Of a stretch of DNA of 64,000 nt, positions 53,075 to 61,656 are shown piece after piece. The stretch comes from Halostella limicola (GTDB taxonomy: Archaea > Halobacteriota > Halobacteria > Halobacteriales > Natronoarchaeaceae), in assembly GCF_003675875.1 (NCBI RefSeq), contig NZ_RCDI01000002.1, positions 622,786 through 686,785 of the forward strand, given 5' to 3'. Position 1 is the stretch's first letter. Every line of letters starts with the position of its first letter. The notes under the pieces are model-generated. The model did not search any database. It was not told the origin of the DNA and was given only the letters and a program-made list of their open reading frames with translations. Position numbers and translations under genes: made by a program.

Positions 53075-54259
53075 TTACGGTAGCGCCGTCCGGAGATCCT
53101 TGCAGAGGTCATCGGCGTCTTCGAGGCCAACGGAAACCCGGACCAACGTCTCGGGGATCTCTGCTGACTCCTCACTCCGACTGAACTCTTCGGGGAGCAT
53201 CAGTGACGGCACCTCGATAAGGCTCTCGACCCCACCGAGACTCGCGCCCGGCGTGAACACCTCAAGGCCCTCAACGAACGCCTCAAGTTCGACGAGTGAT
53301 CCGTCGAATTCGAAGGACAGCATCCCGCTATACCCGGACATCTGCTCTCTTGCAAGCTCGTGTTGCGGGTGGCTCTCAAGCCCTGGATAGTGAACTCGAC
53401 CGACTCGCTGGTGGCGTTCAAGGAACTGGGCAACTGCCATCGCGTTCTTCTCATGGTGTTCCATCCGCGCGGGCAGCGTCTTGATGCCTCGCGCAACGAG
53501 GTAGCAGTCGAATGGCGATAGCATATTTCCAAGGCCAACCTGCTGCGCGAATGCCAATTGCTCGTAAACCTCCTCGGTGTCAGTAATGACAGCACCGCCG
53601 ATCGAGTCAGAGTGGCCGTTGAGATACTTGGTGGTGCTGTGGACAACGATGTCGGCACCCAATTCAAGTGGCGCTTGGTAGTACGGACTCGCAAAGGTAC
53701 TGTCCACGCCGAAGAGGATATCGTGGTCATCGGCGATGTCGGCTATCGTTTGGATATCGCACAGCCGAATCAAGGGGTTAGATGGTGTTTCTGCCCATAT
53801 CACATCAGTATCCACGGTGACGGCATCGGCGACGTTGTCGGGGTCACGGGCGTCAACAAAGTCGATGTCAACGCCGATCTGTCCGGCCATGTGGTCCGTG
53901 AGCAGTTTTTCGGTTCCGCTATAGATGGAATCCGAGCAGACGACGTGGCCTTCCGGTGGGACCAGCGACAGCATCGTCGTCGATGTAGCGGCCATTCCGG
54001 AAGCGAACGCCAACCCATGCTCGCCACCTTCAAGGCGGGCTAACTGCTTTTCGAGGGCTGCCCGAGTCGGATTACTCTCCCGTGAATAGTCGTGTTCATT
54101 GGCGTCCTTCCCGCTGGCCCACTCGAACGTCGTCGAGAGGTGAATCGGCGGGACGACGTCGTTCGTTCCATCCCTGTGAGGATGCGGCTGGGCGTCAGCT
54201 GTGCCGACTGCAATGGTTGCGAATCGACTTCCATCGGACTGACTATTGTGTCGTGTCAT
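53075..54259 (-). CDS. Cys/Met-metabolism PLP enzyme (cystathionine gamma-synthase/lyase or methionine gamma-lyase type)
   Basis: 394 aa. Motifs in order: PPIHLSTTFEW, YSRESNPTRAALEKQLARLEGG, FASGMAATST, AETPSNPLIRLCDI, FGVDSTFASPYYQAPLELGADIVVHSTTKYLNGHSDSIGG with Lys211 as PLP-binding residue, and C-terminal RVSVGLEDADDL. The family makes or breaks C-S bonds of cystathionine, homocysteine or methionine; the exact reaction cannot be told from motifs. Divergent from the monooxygenase-like gene at 54462. Confidence 0.9.
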   Translation of the reverse strand: MTRHNSQSDGSRFATIAVGTADAQPHPHRDGTNDVVPPIHLSTTFEWASGKDANEHDYSRESNPTRAALEKQLARLEGGEHGLAFASGMAATSTTMLSLVPPEGHVVCSDSIYSGTEKLLTDHMAGQIGVDIDFVDARDPDNVADAVTVDTDVIWAETPSNPLIRLCDIQTIADIADDHDILFGVDSTFASPYYQAPLELGADIVVHSTTKYLNGHSDSIGGAVITDTEEVYEQLAFAQQVGLGNMLSPFDCYLVARGIKTLPARMEHHEKNAMAVAQFLERHQRVGRVHYPGLESHPQHELAREQMSGYSGMLSFEFDGSLVELEAFVEGLEVFTPGASLGGVESLIEVPSLMLPEEFSRSEESAEIPETLVRVSVGLEDADDLCKDLRTALP

Positions 54260-54461
54260 TGGATATTCACCACGAGACCCGCTTGGATCCGATTTTGAGG
54301 GTGTTCATAGGAATGTTCTCAGTTGCGAAGGATAGGCGTGAAGTTCCCAGCGAAAGTGGCCAGAAACCCAACCCGACTTTGATGTGGGTCAGCGAGTTGT
54401 TAGTTGTTTACCGTTGTACACTCCGGGGGAAGCGTCTTGCGTGAACAAGTGAATAATTCTG

Positions 54462-54782
54462 ATGTATTTGGTAACGTTCCGCCTCGCTCCGGGCGAGTAC
54501 GATGCGGAGTTTCATGAGTTGAATGACGCGATACAAGCGGCTGCCGAGGACACGGAGGGATATCTGGGCAAGCAGACGTGGCATGCACCGGATAGTGAGG
54601 AGGTTCTTGTCGTCTACTACTGGGAGTCGTTGGACGCAATTGAGTCGTTTGGAGCGGATTCGGATCATAAACGCGCGAAAAATCGGTGGACAGAGTGGTA
54701 CGATGCGTATGAGATCACCGTTACGGAAGTCATTGAGACGTATGGGAGCGGGTTCGGTGACGACGCGAGCCCTCTCGCGTAG
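54462..54782 (+). CDS. Antibiotic-biosynthesis-monooxygenase (ABM)-fold protein
   Basis: 106 aa dimeric alpha-beta barrel type: VTFRLAPGEYDAEFHELNDAIQAAAEDTEGYLGKQTW, VLVVYYWESLDAIESFG, then DHKRAKNRWTEWYDAYEITVTEV. Proteins of this fold range from haem-degrading and quinone monooxygenases to simple stress proteins. No specific active-site signature can be read. Encoded divergently from the trans-sulfuration gene with 202 bases between, probably sharing a promoter region. Confidence 0.78.
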   Translation: MYLVTFRLAPGEYDAEFHELNDAIQAAAEDTEGYLGKQTWHAPDSEEVLVVYYWESLDAIESFGADSDHKRAKNRWTEWYDAYEITVTEVIETYGSGFGDDASPLA

Positions 54783-55149
54783 GGGTCACTGACTGATTTT
54801 GATTAGTGAAGTCTGAAAGCGGATAACGAGTTCCTCCCTGTATCGATCAATTCAGTGGCTCCCGATCGAGATCTCCTGTTCCTGCAAAATACACGTCCTC
54901 TATCAGCACTACACCGAGAACATCAATGATATCTGGAAGAATCTCCAGCGGTATGTTCGCAAGTTCACTAAACAGGTATCTCACTTCATAATATCTCAAT
55001 ATTTTCTGTACGGGAGGATGAGGTTTTCTCCTACATACTGTCCAACTCTTCGCGCAGAACCAGACAAGGTAAGAGTGCAATTATCGGAAGCTAATGTGTC
55101 TCCAACTGAGACTGGGGCTAAGTGGTATATACAGCTTTGTGTACGGATA
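54783..55149. other. 367-base intergenic region with degenerate R2 copy
   Basis: At 54828-54900 GTTCCTCCCTGTATCGATCAATTCAGTGGCTCCC resembles the right half of R2 (GTTCC, CTGTATGTACCAATTCGG, CTCCC), about 50 bases after the monooxygenase-like stop and on the same strand. A minus-strand frame at 54847-55080 contains a hydrophobic stretch (LANIPLEILPDIIDVLGVVLIEDV) but has no family and overlaps the repeat; I do not call it a gene. Confidence 0.4.
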
Positions 55150-55503
55150 TTATGTGGAAGACGGTGTCAAGAGATCGTCTGGAGGCCACGTGCCTAATTC
55201 CTCAGCCACTTCAAATAATTGATCTACACACTCTTTCTCAGTCAGGGCCACATCTCCGTCCCTCCAACTTTTCTTGATAATTTCTCTCTCCTCCAATAGA
55301 GGCAGATGTTCATGGACCAACCGGATTTGGGCACGGTGGACCTCTTCCTCACTAATTGATTCAGGATCCACTCTATATCTCCGGGAGGATACTTGCTCAG
55401 AGAGTTTCTTCACAGAGATCGCTTGATTCCTTCTTACCAACTCATGGAGCACAATCTGTCGGTCAGCACTGGCCAGCACTCTGAATACTTTCACCTCCTC
55501 CAT
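55150..55503 (-). CDS. DUF7344-type winged-helix protein
   Basis: 117 aa from ATG 55503 (MEEVKVFRVLASADRQ). A HTH of the type LASADRQIVLHELVRRNQAISVKKLSEQV, then HRAQIRLVHEHLPLLEEREII (recognition and wing) matches the haloarchaeal DUF7344 regulators, in which the His/Leu-rich helix is conserved. C-terminal helix DQLFEVAEELGTWP may be for dimerisation. Targets unknown. Lies beside TrmB, HalOD1 and Lrp genes, making a regulator-rich stretch. Confidence 0.8.
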   Translation of the reverse strand: MEEVKVFRVLASADRQIVLHELVRRNQAISVKKLSEQVSSRRYRVDPESISEEEVHRAQIRLVHEHLPLLEEREIIKKSWRDGDVALTEKECVDQLFEVAEELGTWPPDDLLTPSST

Positions 55504-55628
55504 AGCAAGAATCACCGTACACAACAGGTTCCAAGCGCAAAGACGCCGTGCCCAAAGTCATTGGGTCATGCGTCACAACGCCGGTGATACGAAATGAACC
55601 GTATCTCGTAGTACTTCGTTAAGACATT

Positions 55629-55702
55629 CATATCTCTACTTCTCATCTAATTCATGACGATAGTGACGGAAAGAAGTGGACAAGATCGGTCCATACAGAG
55701 AT
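55629..55702 (-). repeat. R1 dispersed repeat
   Basis: Minus strand: CTGTATGGACCGATCTTG, CCACTTCTTTCCGTCACTAT, ATGAATTAGATGAGAAGTAG. It starts directly after the stop of the TrmB-family gene, same strand. With the copy at 34391 it is one of the two best matches to the R1 core. Confidence 0.75.
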
Positions 55703-56500
55703 TTAATCACCGGATTCTGAGGAGAGGGAATCGAGTCGCCAGGAGAAGATGGTCCGCAGCACCACGACGAGGCTGTTGCGCTCGCCCGTCCCCCAGATGC
55801 CCGTCTCGTGGATGCTGTTCGTCGCCTCTTGGTCAACGAGGACACTCACAAGAGCGGTTCGCTTGTCAGTGATGAGCAGGCTTCCGGCTCCCTCATCGGA
55901 CCACGCCCACAGCGTCTCGAAGAGTTCAGCCGAGGGAACCCGCTCCTGAATCTGGGTCTGAACGGGCTCGGAAAGCCCCGCGAGATAGATGTCGACGTCA
56001 CGCTCTTCGGCCGCCTTCAGGTGGTCGAGGTGGTCATCGGTCAGGAGTTCGTCGACGGTCATGTAGATGAGTTCGTCTTCAGCGTCGTCGATAAATTCGA
56101 GGAGTCGATTGGTGACGGCCTCGTGACCCGTGACCGTCCACACCCCAAGTTCCTCGGGCGGCTGGGTGGCGGGTTCGAGGTGTTCGAGCAGTTCGCTCAA
56201 CTCCGAGATAATGTTTTTTCGCTGGAGGTCGAGCTTTCGGAGGGCGCTCTCTCGTGACACCGGCGTGAATTTCTTGGGCGACGTGTGTTGGATATCGACT
56301 AGTCCAACCTTGTGGAGGGCGTCAACCGCGTCATAGACACGGGTGCGGGGCACGTCGCCGACGTCTGCAACATCCTTTGCGGTACCAGCCCCGAGTCGAA
56401 GGAGATAGACGAACGTGTAGGCTTCGTACTCGCTGAAGCCGAATTCTTTGAGCAAATTGGCACACTCATACTCGAGTTGCTCGGTCGGCTTTCCCGCCAT
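55703..56500 (-). CDS. TrmB-family transcriptional regulator
   Basis: 265 aa. Classic TrmB HTH: LLKEFGFSEYEAYTFVYLLRLGAGTAKDVADVGDVPRTRVYDAVDALHKVGLV, then a coiled coil (DLQRKNIISELSELLEHLE) and an effector domain of PLD-like type (AVTNRLLEFIDDAEDELIYMTVDELLTDDHLDHLKAAEERDVDIYLAGL). Haloarchaeal members control sugar or stress genes. No adjacent target is obvious. An R1 repeat abuts the stop codon. Confidence 0.88.
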   Translation of the reverse strand: MAGKPTEQLEYECANLLKEFGFSEYEAYTFVYLLRLGAGTAKDVADVGDVPRTRVYDAVDALHKVGLVDIQHTSPKKFTPVSRESALRKLDLQRKNIISELSELLEHLEPATQPPEELGVWTVTGHEAVTNRLLEFIDDAEDELIYMTVDELLTDDHLDHLKAAEERDVDIYLAGLSEPVQTQIQERVPSAELFETLWAWSDEGAGSLLITDKRTALVSVLVDQEATNSIHETGIWGTGERNSLVVVLRTIFSWRLDSLSSESGD

Positions 56501-56738
56501 GGTACCTCATACGATGCAGTACCGGAAAAGGAAGGTGGCAGTTCACTCCCAATGGTTTTCGGGAACTCTGTGTTGAAACGGGTATCCCACACCGAATGAT
56601 ACGTACTCCAGACGCAGGGGCGATTCAGTGCGCTACCGTTGAAAGAATCGTACGGTTGATCGGATCATATAGAGTATGTATACAGCAAAGTATTACATAT
56701 TGAAGTGTTTACATCATCGATTCTCTACCCGATCGTGG

Positions 56739-56990
56739 TTATGTACCGTGGTATTTGACCGAAACATACCCATCAGAGAAAACACTCACCTCACACCTAT
56801 TATAATTGAAAACGACCTTCCCAACTGCTTGATCGTTGGCGAACAAGTTCTCCAATGCGTCAAGGTCGATTACTTCGTAGAGCGAAGGAGTGAGTTTCAG
56901 AGGGTCAACGTCTTCTGCTTCGGCAACTGTCTTAACTACCTCATTGCTAACATTACCGACGTGTGCTGTTGCGGACTGTGCTTTGACCAT
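56739..56990 (-). CDS. HalOD1 output-domain protein
   Basis: 83 aa from ATG 56990 (MVKAQSATAHVG). The signature VAEAEDVDPLKLTPSLYEVIDLDALENLFA followed by GKVVFNYNRCEVSVFSDGYVSV is the HalOD1 domain, an output module of haloarchaeal signalling whose partner is unknown. An in-frame start at 57095 would overlap the Lrp gene and is less likely. Lies 79 bases downstream of the Lrp gene on the same strand, possibly one transcript. Confidence 0.85.
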   Translation of the reverse strand: MVKAQSATAHVGNVSNEVVKTVAEAEDVDPLKLTPSLYEVIDLDALENLFANDQAVGKVVFNYNRCEVSVFSDGYVSVKYHGT

Positions 56991-57069
56991 ATACCACTGT
57001 AGTCTCTCACCCTCCTTTAACCTGTTGCGATATTGATAATTTACAGAGTGACTTAAGATGGACTGGAGA

Positions 57070-57558
57070 TTATCCAGTGTCGTCCTCACCCGCAAACTCC
57101 TCCCCGAAGTGGTTGTAGGGGTTGGTTCGTTCCTGTTTCATCATCTCCATCCGCTCAATATCGACACCGAGTGAGTCCAGAGTTTCAAGGGTATCCTCAA
57201 CGTCATCTGATGTGAGGCCCACTACTTCCAGAGACAGGTTTTCGTTGTTAGTCAATAGCTCCCGAATGCTTACGATACCGGAGACCTCCATAAGATCGTC
57301 CATCATCTTCTCTCGGTCTTGGAGGGGGACTGTCGCAGTGACGAGGAGGTGATGACCTAATCCCGTTTCACTGTAATTGATAATTGGGTGATAGCCGAGA
57401 ATAACGCCACGCTCCTCAAGACTGTTAATTCGATTAGCGACGGTGCTGGATGAAACACCGACTTTCTCAGCCATATCCTCGGTCGTGTTACGCCGGGCGT
57501 CCTTCTGAAGAAGATACAGAATGCCTTTATCCACGTTGTCGAGTTCCTCGGAAACCAT
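57070..57558 (-). CDS. Lrp/AsnC-family transcriptional regulator
   Basis: 162 aa. N-terminal HTH (LDNVDKGILYLLQKDARRNTTEDMAEKVGVSSSTVANRINSLEERGVILGYHPIINYSETG) with the typical Lrp linker, then a RAM-like effector domain with HHLLVTATVPLQDREKMMDDLMEVSGIVSIRELLTNNENLSLEVV. Ligand unknown, probably an amino acid or related metabolite. Start at ATG 57558 follows the family. The C-terminal tail TNPYNHFGEEFAGEDDTG is acidic and longer than usual. Confidence 0.9.
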   Translation of the reverse strand: MVSEELDNVDKGILYLLQKDARRNTTEDMAEKVGVSSSTVANRINSLEERGVILGYHPIINYSETGLGHHLLVTATVPLQDREKMMDDLMEVSGIVSIRELLTNNENLSLEVVGLTSDDVEDTLETLDSLGVDIERMEMMKQERTNPYNHFGEEFAGEDDTG

Positions 57559-57788
57559 CTTTAGACTATAGGGGTCGCAACGGGAAATGGATTTTCACAG
57601 TAGTCAACACACGCCGACCTCGCCGATTGCTGCCGTGTGTTTTTACCCAGCATTGAATAATACTATTGTGAACAGTCCTACTCGAAGGGGCTGGATCCAG
57701 AGGATATGTCGTGCGAGATACGCCCTGTGTATCTTGCACGTTTATCGGAACACCCCCTTGAACTGGTAGAATTCACGGCGGTCAATAA

Positions 57789-57862
57789 GCAGCTCTACTT
57801 CTCAGCTAATTCACTACGGTAGGGACTGAAAGACGCCTAGAGAGCCGATTCATACAGAACGT
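57789..57862 (-). repeat. R1 dispersed repeat
   Basis: Minus strand: TTCTGTATGAATCGGCTCTC, CGTCTTTCAGTCCCTACCGT, GTGAATTAGCTGAGAAGTAG. Unlike most copies it does not follow a same-strand stop codon; the nearest gene on the right is the plus-strand lipoprotein. Confidence 0.7.
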
Positions 57863-57913
57863 GCATTTCACAGAAGCAGAAAGGATTTATCGAGTGATAT
57901 TCTGACTGGAACC

Positions 57914-58402
57914 ATGCCCTCCACCCACCTTCGAAGAGATGTTGTTCACTTCTGTGGGGTCGCGCTCGGCCTCGGAACTGCGGGCTGTCTCGAGGATTTG
58001 CCAAATGAAAACGGTTCGCGTGAAACCAGCACAATTCAAGCACAGTCAACGACATCCGAACGAACGACGATCGCGGCGGGTGACGTATCAGACGAAGAAG
58101 CGAAAGAACGCGCTCTGACTGCCGAAGAAGAATACCTTACCGAGCAATTTCAGAACGCGTCCTGTCTCTCGAATTGGGGAACATCCCCAACTACGGTGGG
58201 TGAACAGGCGACTATCACCGAGCGGTCCGCAGACGGGGTGTACGTGGAAGTCGTTCATCCATTCTCCTATTCGGCGGAACAGACGGAGGCAGAAGGGGAT
58301 CCTCGTGTACGTGAAGAGGCAGATGGGGGTTCAAATGCACTCTACCTCGTTACTGCCGACAGTATCGAGCGTGTCCGTGGCGATAACATCGCACCCTGCT
58401 AA
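57914..58402 (+). CDS. Putative lipoprotein, unknown function
   Basis: 162 aa. The N-terminus THLRRDVVHFCGVALGLGTAGC has a basic twin-arginine start, a short hydrophobic stretch and lipobox AGC, indicating Tat export and lipid anchoring. The mature part is Thr/Ser/Glu-rich, then has a conserved-looking core (ALTAEEEYLTEQFQNASCLSNWG, YVEVVHPFSYSAEQTEAEGDP, ALYLVTADSIERVRGDNIAPC) with two Cys that could form a disulfide. Not recognised further. Confidence 0.72.
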   Translation: MPSTHLRRDVVHFCGVALGLGTAGCLEDLPNENGSRETSTIQAQSTTSERTTIAAGDVSDEEAKERALTAEEEYLTEQFQNASCLSNWGTSPTTVGEQATITERSADGVYVEVVHPFSYSAEQTEAEGDPRVREEADGGSNALYLVTADSIERVRGDNIAPC

Positions 58403-58594
58403 GTTCGTAGCGCTACTAAAGAGGTCATTCTCCACAGATCCATTCTCAATAATCTCCCAGTGGAGATCGAGCTGGTGTCCGTTTCTCAACGGAGAACCGG
58501 ACAGGTGAGTGTGCCTGTATAGAAACCTAGGAGCAGTTCCGGACCCGACCAGTACACGACGAACTTATCCCACCTGAGATCCACCACTGGTCGT

Positions 58595-61500
58595 ATGAGC
58601 GATCAGGCCGGGAATACACAGAGAGGATTCTGGGCGGACGCTACCGGCGAGCTCGCACTTGATCGCTACTCCACAATCGTCAATATGGTGGACGACGGCA
58701 TCTACCAGCTTGATTCCGAAGGGCGGTTCGTCGCGGTCAACGACACCATCGTCGAGTTAACCGGCTACTCCAAGGATGAACTTCTCGGCGAGTACGTGTC
58801 GCTCGTGCTTGCCGACGAGGACGTCAGTCGTATCCAGCACGAGATTCACCGACGGCTTACCGATGATGACCGCAGAGATGAGCCGATCGAGTTCACGGCC
58901 CGGACGGCTGACGACGACTCGATCCCGTGTGAGCTGGAGCTGCAACTGCTCGTCGAGGATGGAACGTTTCAGGGGTCGATGGGAGTCGTGCGTGACATCA
59001 CCGGACGCAAGCAGGAGGAGCGCAACCTCCGACAGGAACGCGATATCGTCGAAGGGATCGTCGAGACTAGCCCCGTGGGGATCGCGGTCGTCGACGCCGA
59101 CGGCGAGGTGACGTTCGCCAACGAGCGCGCCGAAGAAATTTACGGACGCTCTCGCGACGAACTCAGCGAGTTCTCCCACGATGATACTCGCTTGGACCTC
59201 GTCGAAGAGAATGGGGACCCGCTCGAAACGGGGGAAATGCCGTTCAACCGCGTCGTCACACAGGAAGAGGAGATACACGATCAGATCCTTGGCCTTCGCA
59301 GACCCTCTGGTGAGCGCGTCTGGGTGTCAGTCAACGGCGCCCCGCAATGGAACGAAGACGATGAACTCGAACGGGCCGTGTTCGCCTTCGAGGACGTCAC
59401 CAAACAACGCGAGAACGAGCGCAAGCTCGAAAAGAGCGAGCACCGGTACCGAACACTCGTCGAGAACTTTCCGAACGGATCGGTGGGCATGTTCGACGAG
59501 GACATGCGGTACACCGCCGTTGGCGGACAGCTCCTCGATAGTCTCGATATAGAGCCGGAGGACCGAATCGGGAGCACCATCCACGAGCTCCATCCGGACG
59601 ACCTCGTCGAACAGATTGAGCCGTACTTTCAGAGTGCACTCGAAGGAGAAGCCGATACCTTCGAGATCGAGTTTGGGGACCGATACCTCTACGCACACGC
59701 TCTCCCCGTCAGGGACGCCGCGGACGAGGTGTTCGCCGGTATGCTCGTCGTCCGGGACGTCACCGAGCGCAAAGAATACGAACGCGAGATAGAGCGGAAC
59801 AACGAACAGCTTGAGACCCTGTTCGAGGTGCTCCCAGTCGGTGTCGTCGTCGCAGAGGACGATGGGGAGATCGTCGCGGCCAACGACAACGCACACGAAA
59901 TTTGGGGCGGAGACGTGTTCGATGCAGACTCTGTAGCGGAGTACGAACAGTACCCGGTGAGATGGGCCGACTCGGGTGACCGGGTCAAACCCGAAGAGAT
60001 GACCCTGGCCCGTGTGATCAACGGCGAAGAGGTGACCGACCCCGAAATCTTCGAGATCGAGGCTACTGACGGCGAGCGCCGCGTCGTCGAAGCGGAGGGC
60101 ATGCCGATCCGGGACGAGACCGGCGAGGTCGACCGTGGGGTCATCACTCTGAGTGACGTCACTGAACGCAGAGAGGCCCAGCGCCAGCTTGAGGAATCTG
60201 AACGCCTCTACCGAACGCTTGCCGAACACTTCCCGAACGGTGTCGTCGGCGTCTACGACCACGACCTCCGGTACACACTGGCGGCGGGTGAGAAGATCGG
60301 TGACCCAGCGCCCAGCGCAGAGGAAGTCGAGGGGACGCGAATGCCGGATCTCTACCCCGACGACGCCGTGGCCGACCTCGAACCACTGTTCCGGGCCGCT
60401 ATCGAGGACGGTGAAACCGGGAGTATCGAAACCGAGGTCGTCGGTCGGCATTGGCGCGTATGGGCCACACCACTTCGGGCCGACGACGGCGAGATTTTCG
60501 CTGGTCTGAGCTTCGCTCAGGACATCACCGAGCGCAAGCAGCGTGAACGCGAACTCGAACGGACGCTCGACTTACTCGAGCGGACCGAACGTATCGCTGA
60601 TGTCGGCGGCTGGGAGATCAATCCGGAGACGCAGGACGTATTCTGGACCGACCATATCTTCGACCTTCTGGAGGTGCCCGGCGACGAGGAACCACCGCTG
60701 GACGAGGCGCTGGACATGTACCACGAGGAAGACAAGCCGAGGGTCGAGGCGGCCGTCGAGGAAGCGCTCACCTCGGGTGATCCCTTCGACATCGAGGTAC
60801 GGCTCCGGACCGTGGCCACTGGCGACGTACGCTGGCTCCGGTTACAGGGAGTCCCGGAGACCGTCGACGGCGAAGTCGTCTCGTTCCGCGGGGCAGCTCA
60901 GGACATCACAGAACGCAAACAGCGCGAGCGACGACTCGAAGAGCTAATCGACCGGCTCGAAGAATCGAATGAACGCCTCGAACAGTTTGCCTACGCCGCA
61001 TCCCACGACTTGCAGGAACCCCTGCGGATGGTGTCGACCTACCTGCAGCTGATCGAACAGCGCTACGGGGAGGTCCTCGACGAGGAGGGCGAGGAATTCC
61101 TCGAGTTCGCGGTCGACGGCGCGGATCGGATGCGCAACATGATCGAGGGACTTCTCCAGTACTCGCGGGTCGAGACACAGGGCGACGACTTCGCGTCCGT
61201 CGATCTGGACGACGTTATCGCAGACGTCCGCGACGATCTCCAGGTCCGGATCGAGGAGAACGACGCCGAGATAACCGCCGACGAGTTACCCGTCGTTGAG
61301 GGCGACGGCGGACAGTTACGCCAGGTGTTCCAAAACCTGCTCAACAACGCCATCGAGTACAGCGGCGACGGTCCACCCCGGGTTGATATCTCGGCCGAAC
61401 GAAACGATGGCCAGTGGGTCGTCTCGGTTAGCGATGAAGGGATCGGTATCGACCCGGCCGACGCCGACCGCGTTTTCGAGGTGTTCCAGAGCCTCCACGT

Positions 61501-61651
61501 GGACGACGAACACACGGGGACGGGAATCGGCCTTGCGCTGTGCGAGCGCATCGTCGAGCGCCACGGCGGCGAGATATGGGTCGACTCCGAACCCGGTGAG
61601 GGAGCGACGTTCTCCTTTACACTACCTGCGGCGAGTGACCAGAAGAGATAG
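58595..61651 (+). CDS. Multi-PAS sensor histidine kinase (third of three)
   Basis: 1018 aa, no membrane segment. Six PAS/PAC units can be followed, each ending in a DxTxRK-like PAC hinge: about 25-135, 145-265, 280-395, 405-520, 530-645 and 655-780. HisKA has His804 in ASHDLQEPLRM, HATPase has LLNNAIEYSG, SDEGIGIDPAD, GTGIGLALCERI. Start ATG 58595 gives the same N-terminal PAS (DDGIYQLDSEGRFVAVND) as the kinase at 39.5 kb. No receiver gene is nearby. Its stop lies five bases from the stop of the convergent hydrolase gene. Confidence 0.92.
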   Translation: MSDQAGNTQRGFWADATGELALDRYSTIVNMVDDGIYQLDSEGRFVAVNDTIVELTGYSKDELLGEYVSLVLADEDVSRIQHEIHRRLTDDDRRDEPIEFTARTADDDSIPCELELQLLVEDGTFQGSMGVVRDITGRKQEERNLRQERDIVEGIVETSPVGIAVVDADGEVTFANERAEEIYGRSRDELSEFSHDDTRLDLVEENGDPLETGEMPFNRVVTQEEEIHDQILGLRRPSGERVWVSVNGAPQWNEDDELERAVFAFEDVTKQRENERKLEKSEHRYRTLVENFPNGSVGMFDEDMRYTAVGGQLLDSLDIEPEDRIGSTIHELHPDDLVEQIEPYFQSALEGEADTFEIEFGDRYLYAHALPVRDAADEVFAGMLVVRDVTERKEYEREIERNNEQLETLFEVLPVGVVVAEDDGEIVAANDNAHEIWGGDVFDADSVAEYEQYPVRWADSGDRVKPEEMTLARVINGEEVTDPEIFEIEATDGERRVVEAEGMPIRDETGEVDRGVITLSDVTERREAQRQLEESERLYRTLAEHFPNGVVGVYDHDLRYTLAAGEKIGDPAPSAEEVEGTRMPDLYPDDAVADLEPLFRAAIEDGETGSIETEVVGRHWRVWATPLRADDGEIFAGLSFAQDITERKQRERELERTLDLLERTERIADVGGWEINPETQDVFWTDHIFDLLEVPGDEEPPLDEALDMYHEEDKPRVEAAVEEALTSGDPFDIEVRLRTVATGDVRWLRLQGVPETVDGEVVSFRGAAQDITERKQRERRLEELIDRLEESNERLEQFAYAASHDLQEPLRMVSTYLQLIEQRYGEVLDEEGEEFLEFAVDGADRMRNMIEGLLQYSRVETQGDDFASVDLDDVIADVRDDLQVRIEENDAEITADELPVVEGDGGQLRQVFQNLLNNAIEYSGDGPPRVDISAERNDGQWVVSVSDEGIGIDPADADRVFEVFQSLHVDDEHTGTGIGLALCERIVERHGGEIWVDSEPGEGATFSFTLPAASDQKR

Positions 61652-61656
61652 ACTCG

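Noticed and set aside
54847-55080. A 77-codon minus-strand frame with a hydrophobic middle.
   Set aside because: It overlaps a degenerate R2 repeat, has an odd Cys/Trp/Arg-rich start and no promoter or relatives that I recognise.
58320-58350. GGGGGTTCAAATGC resembles a tRNA T-arm.
   Set aside because: No acceptor stem or anticodon arm can be folded around it and it lies inside the lipoprotein gene. I found no tRNA or rRNA gene in the window.
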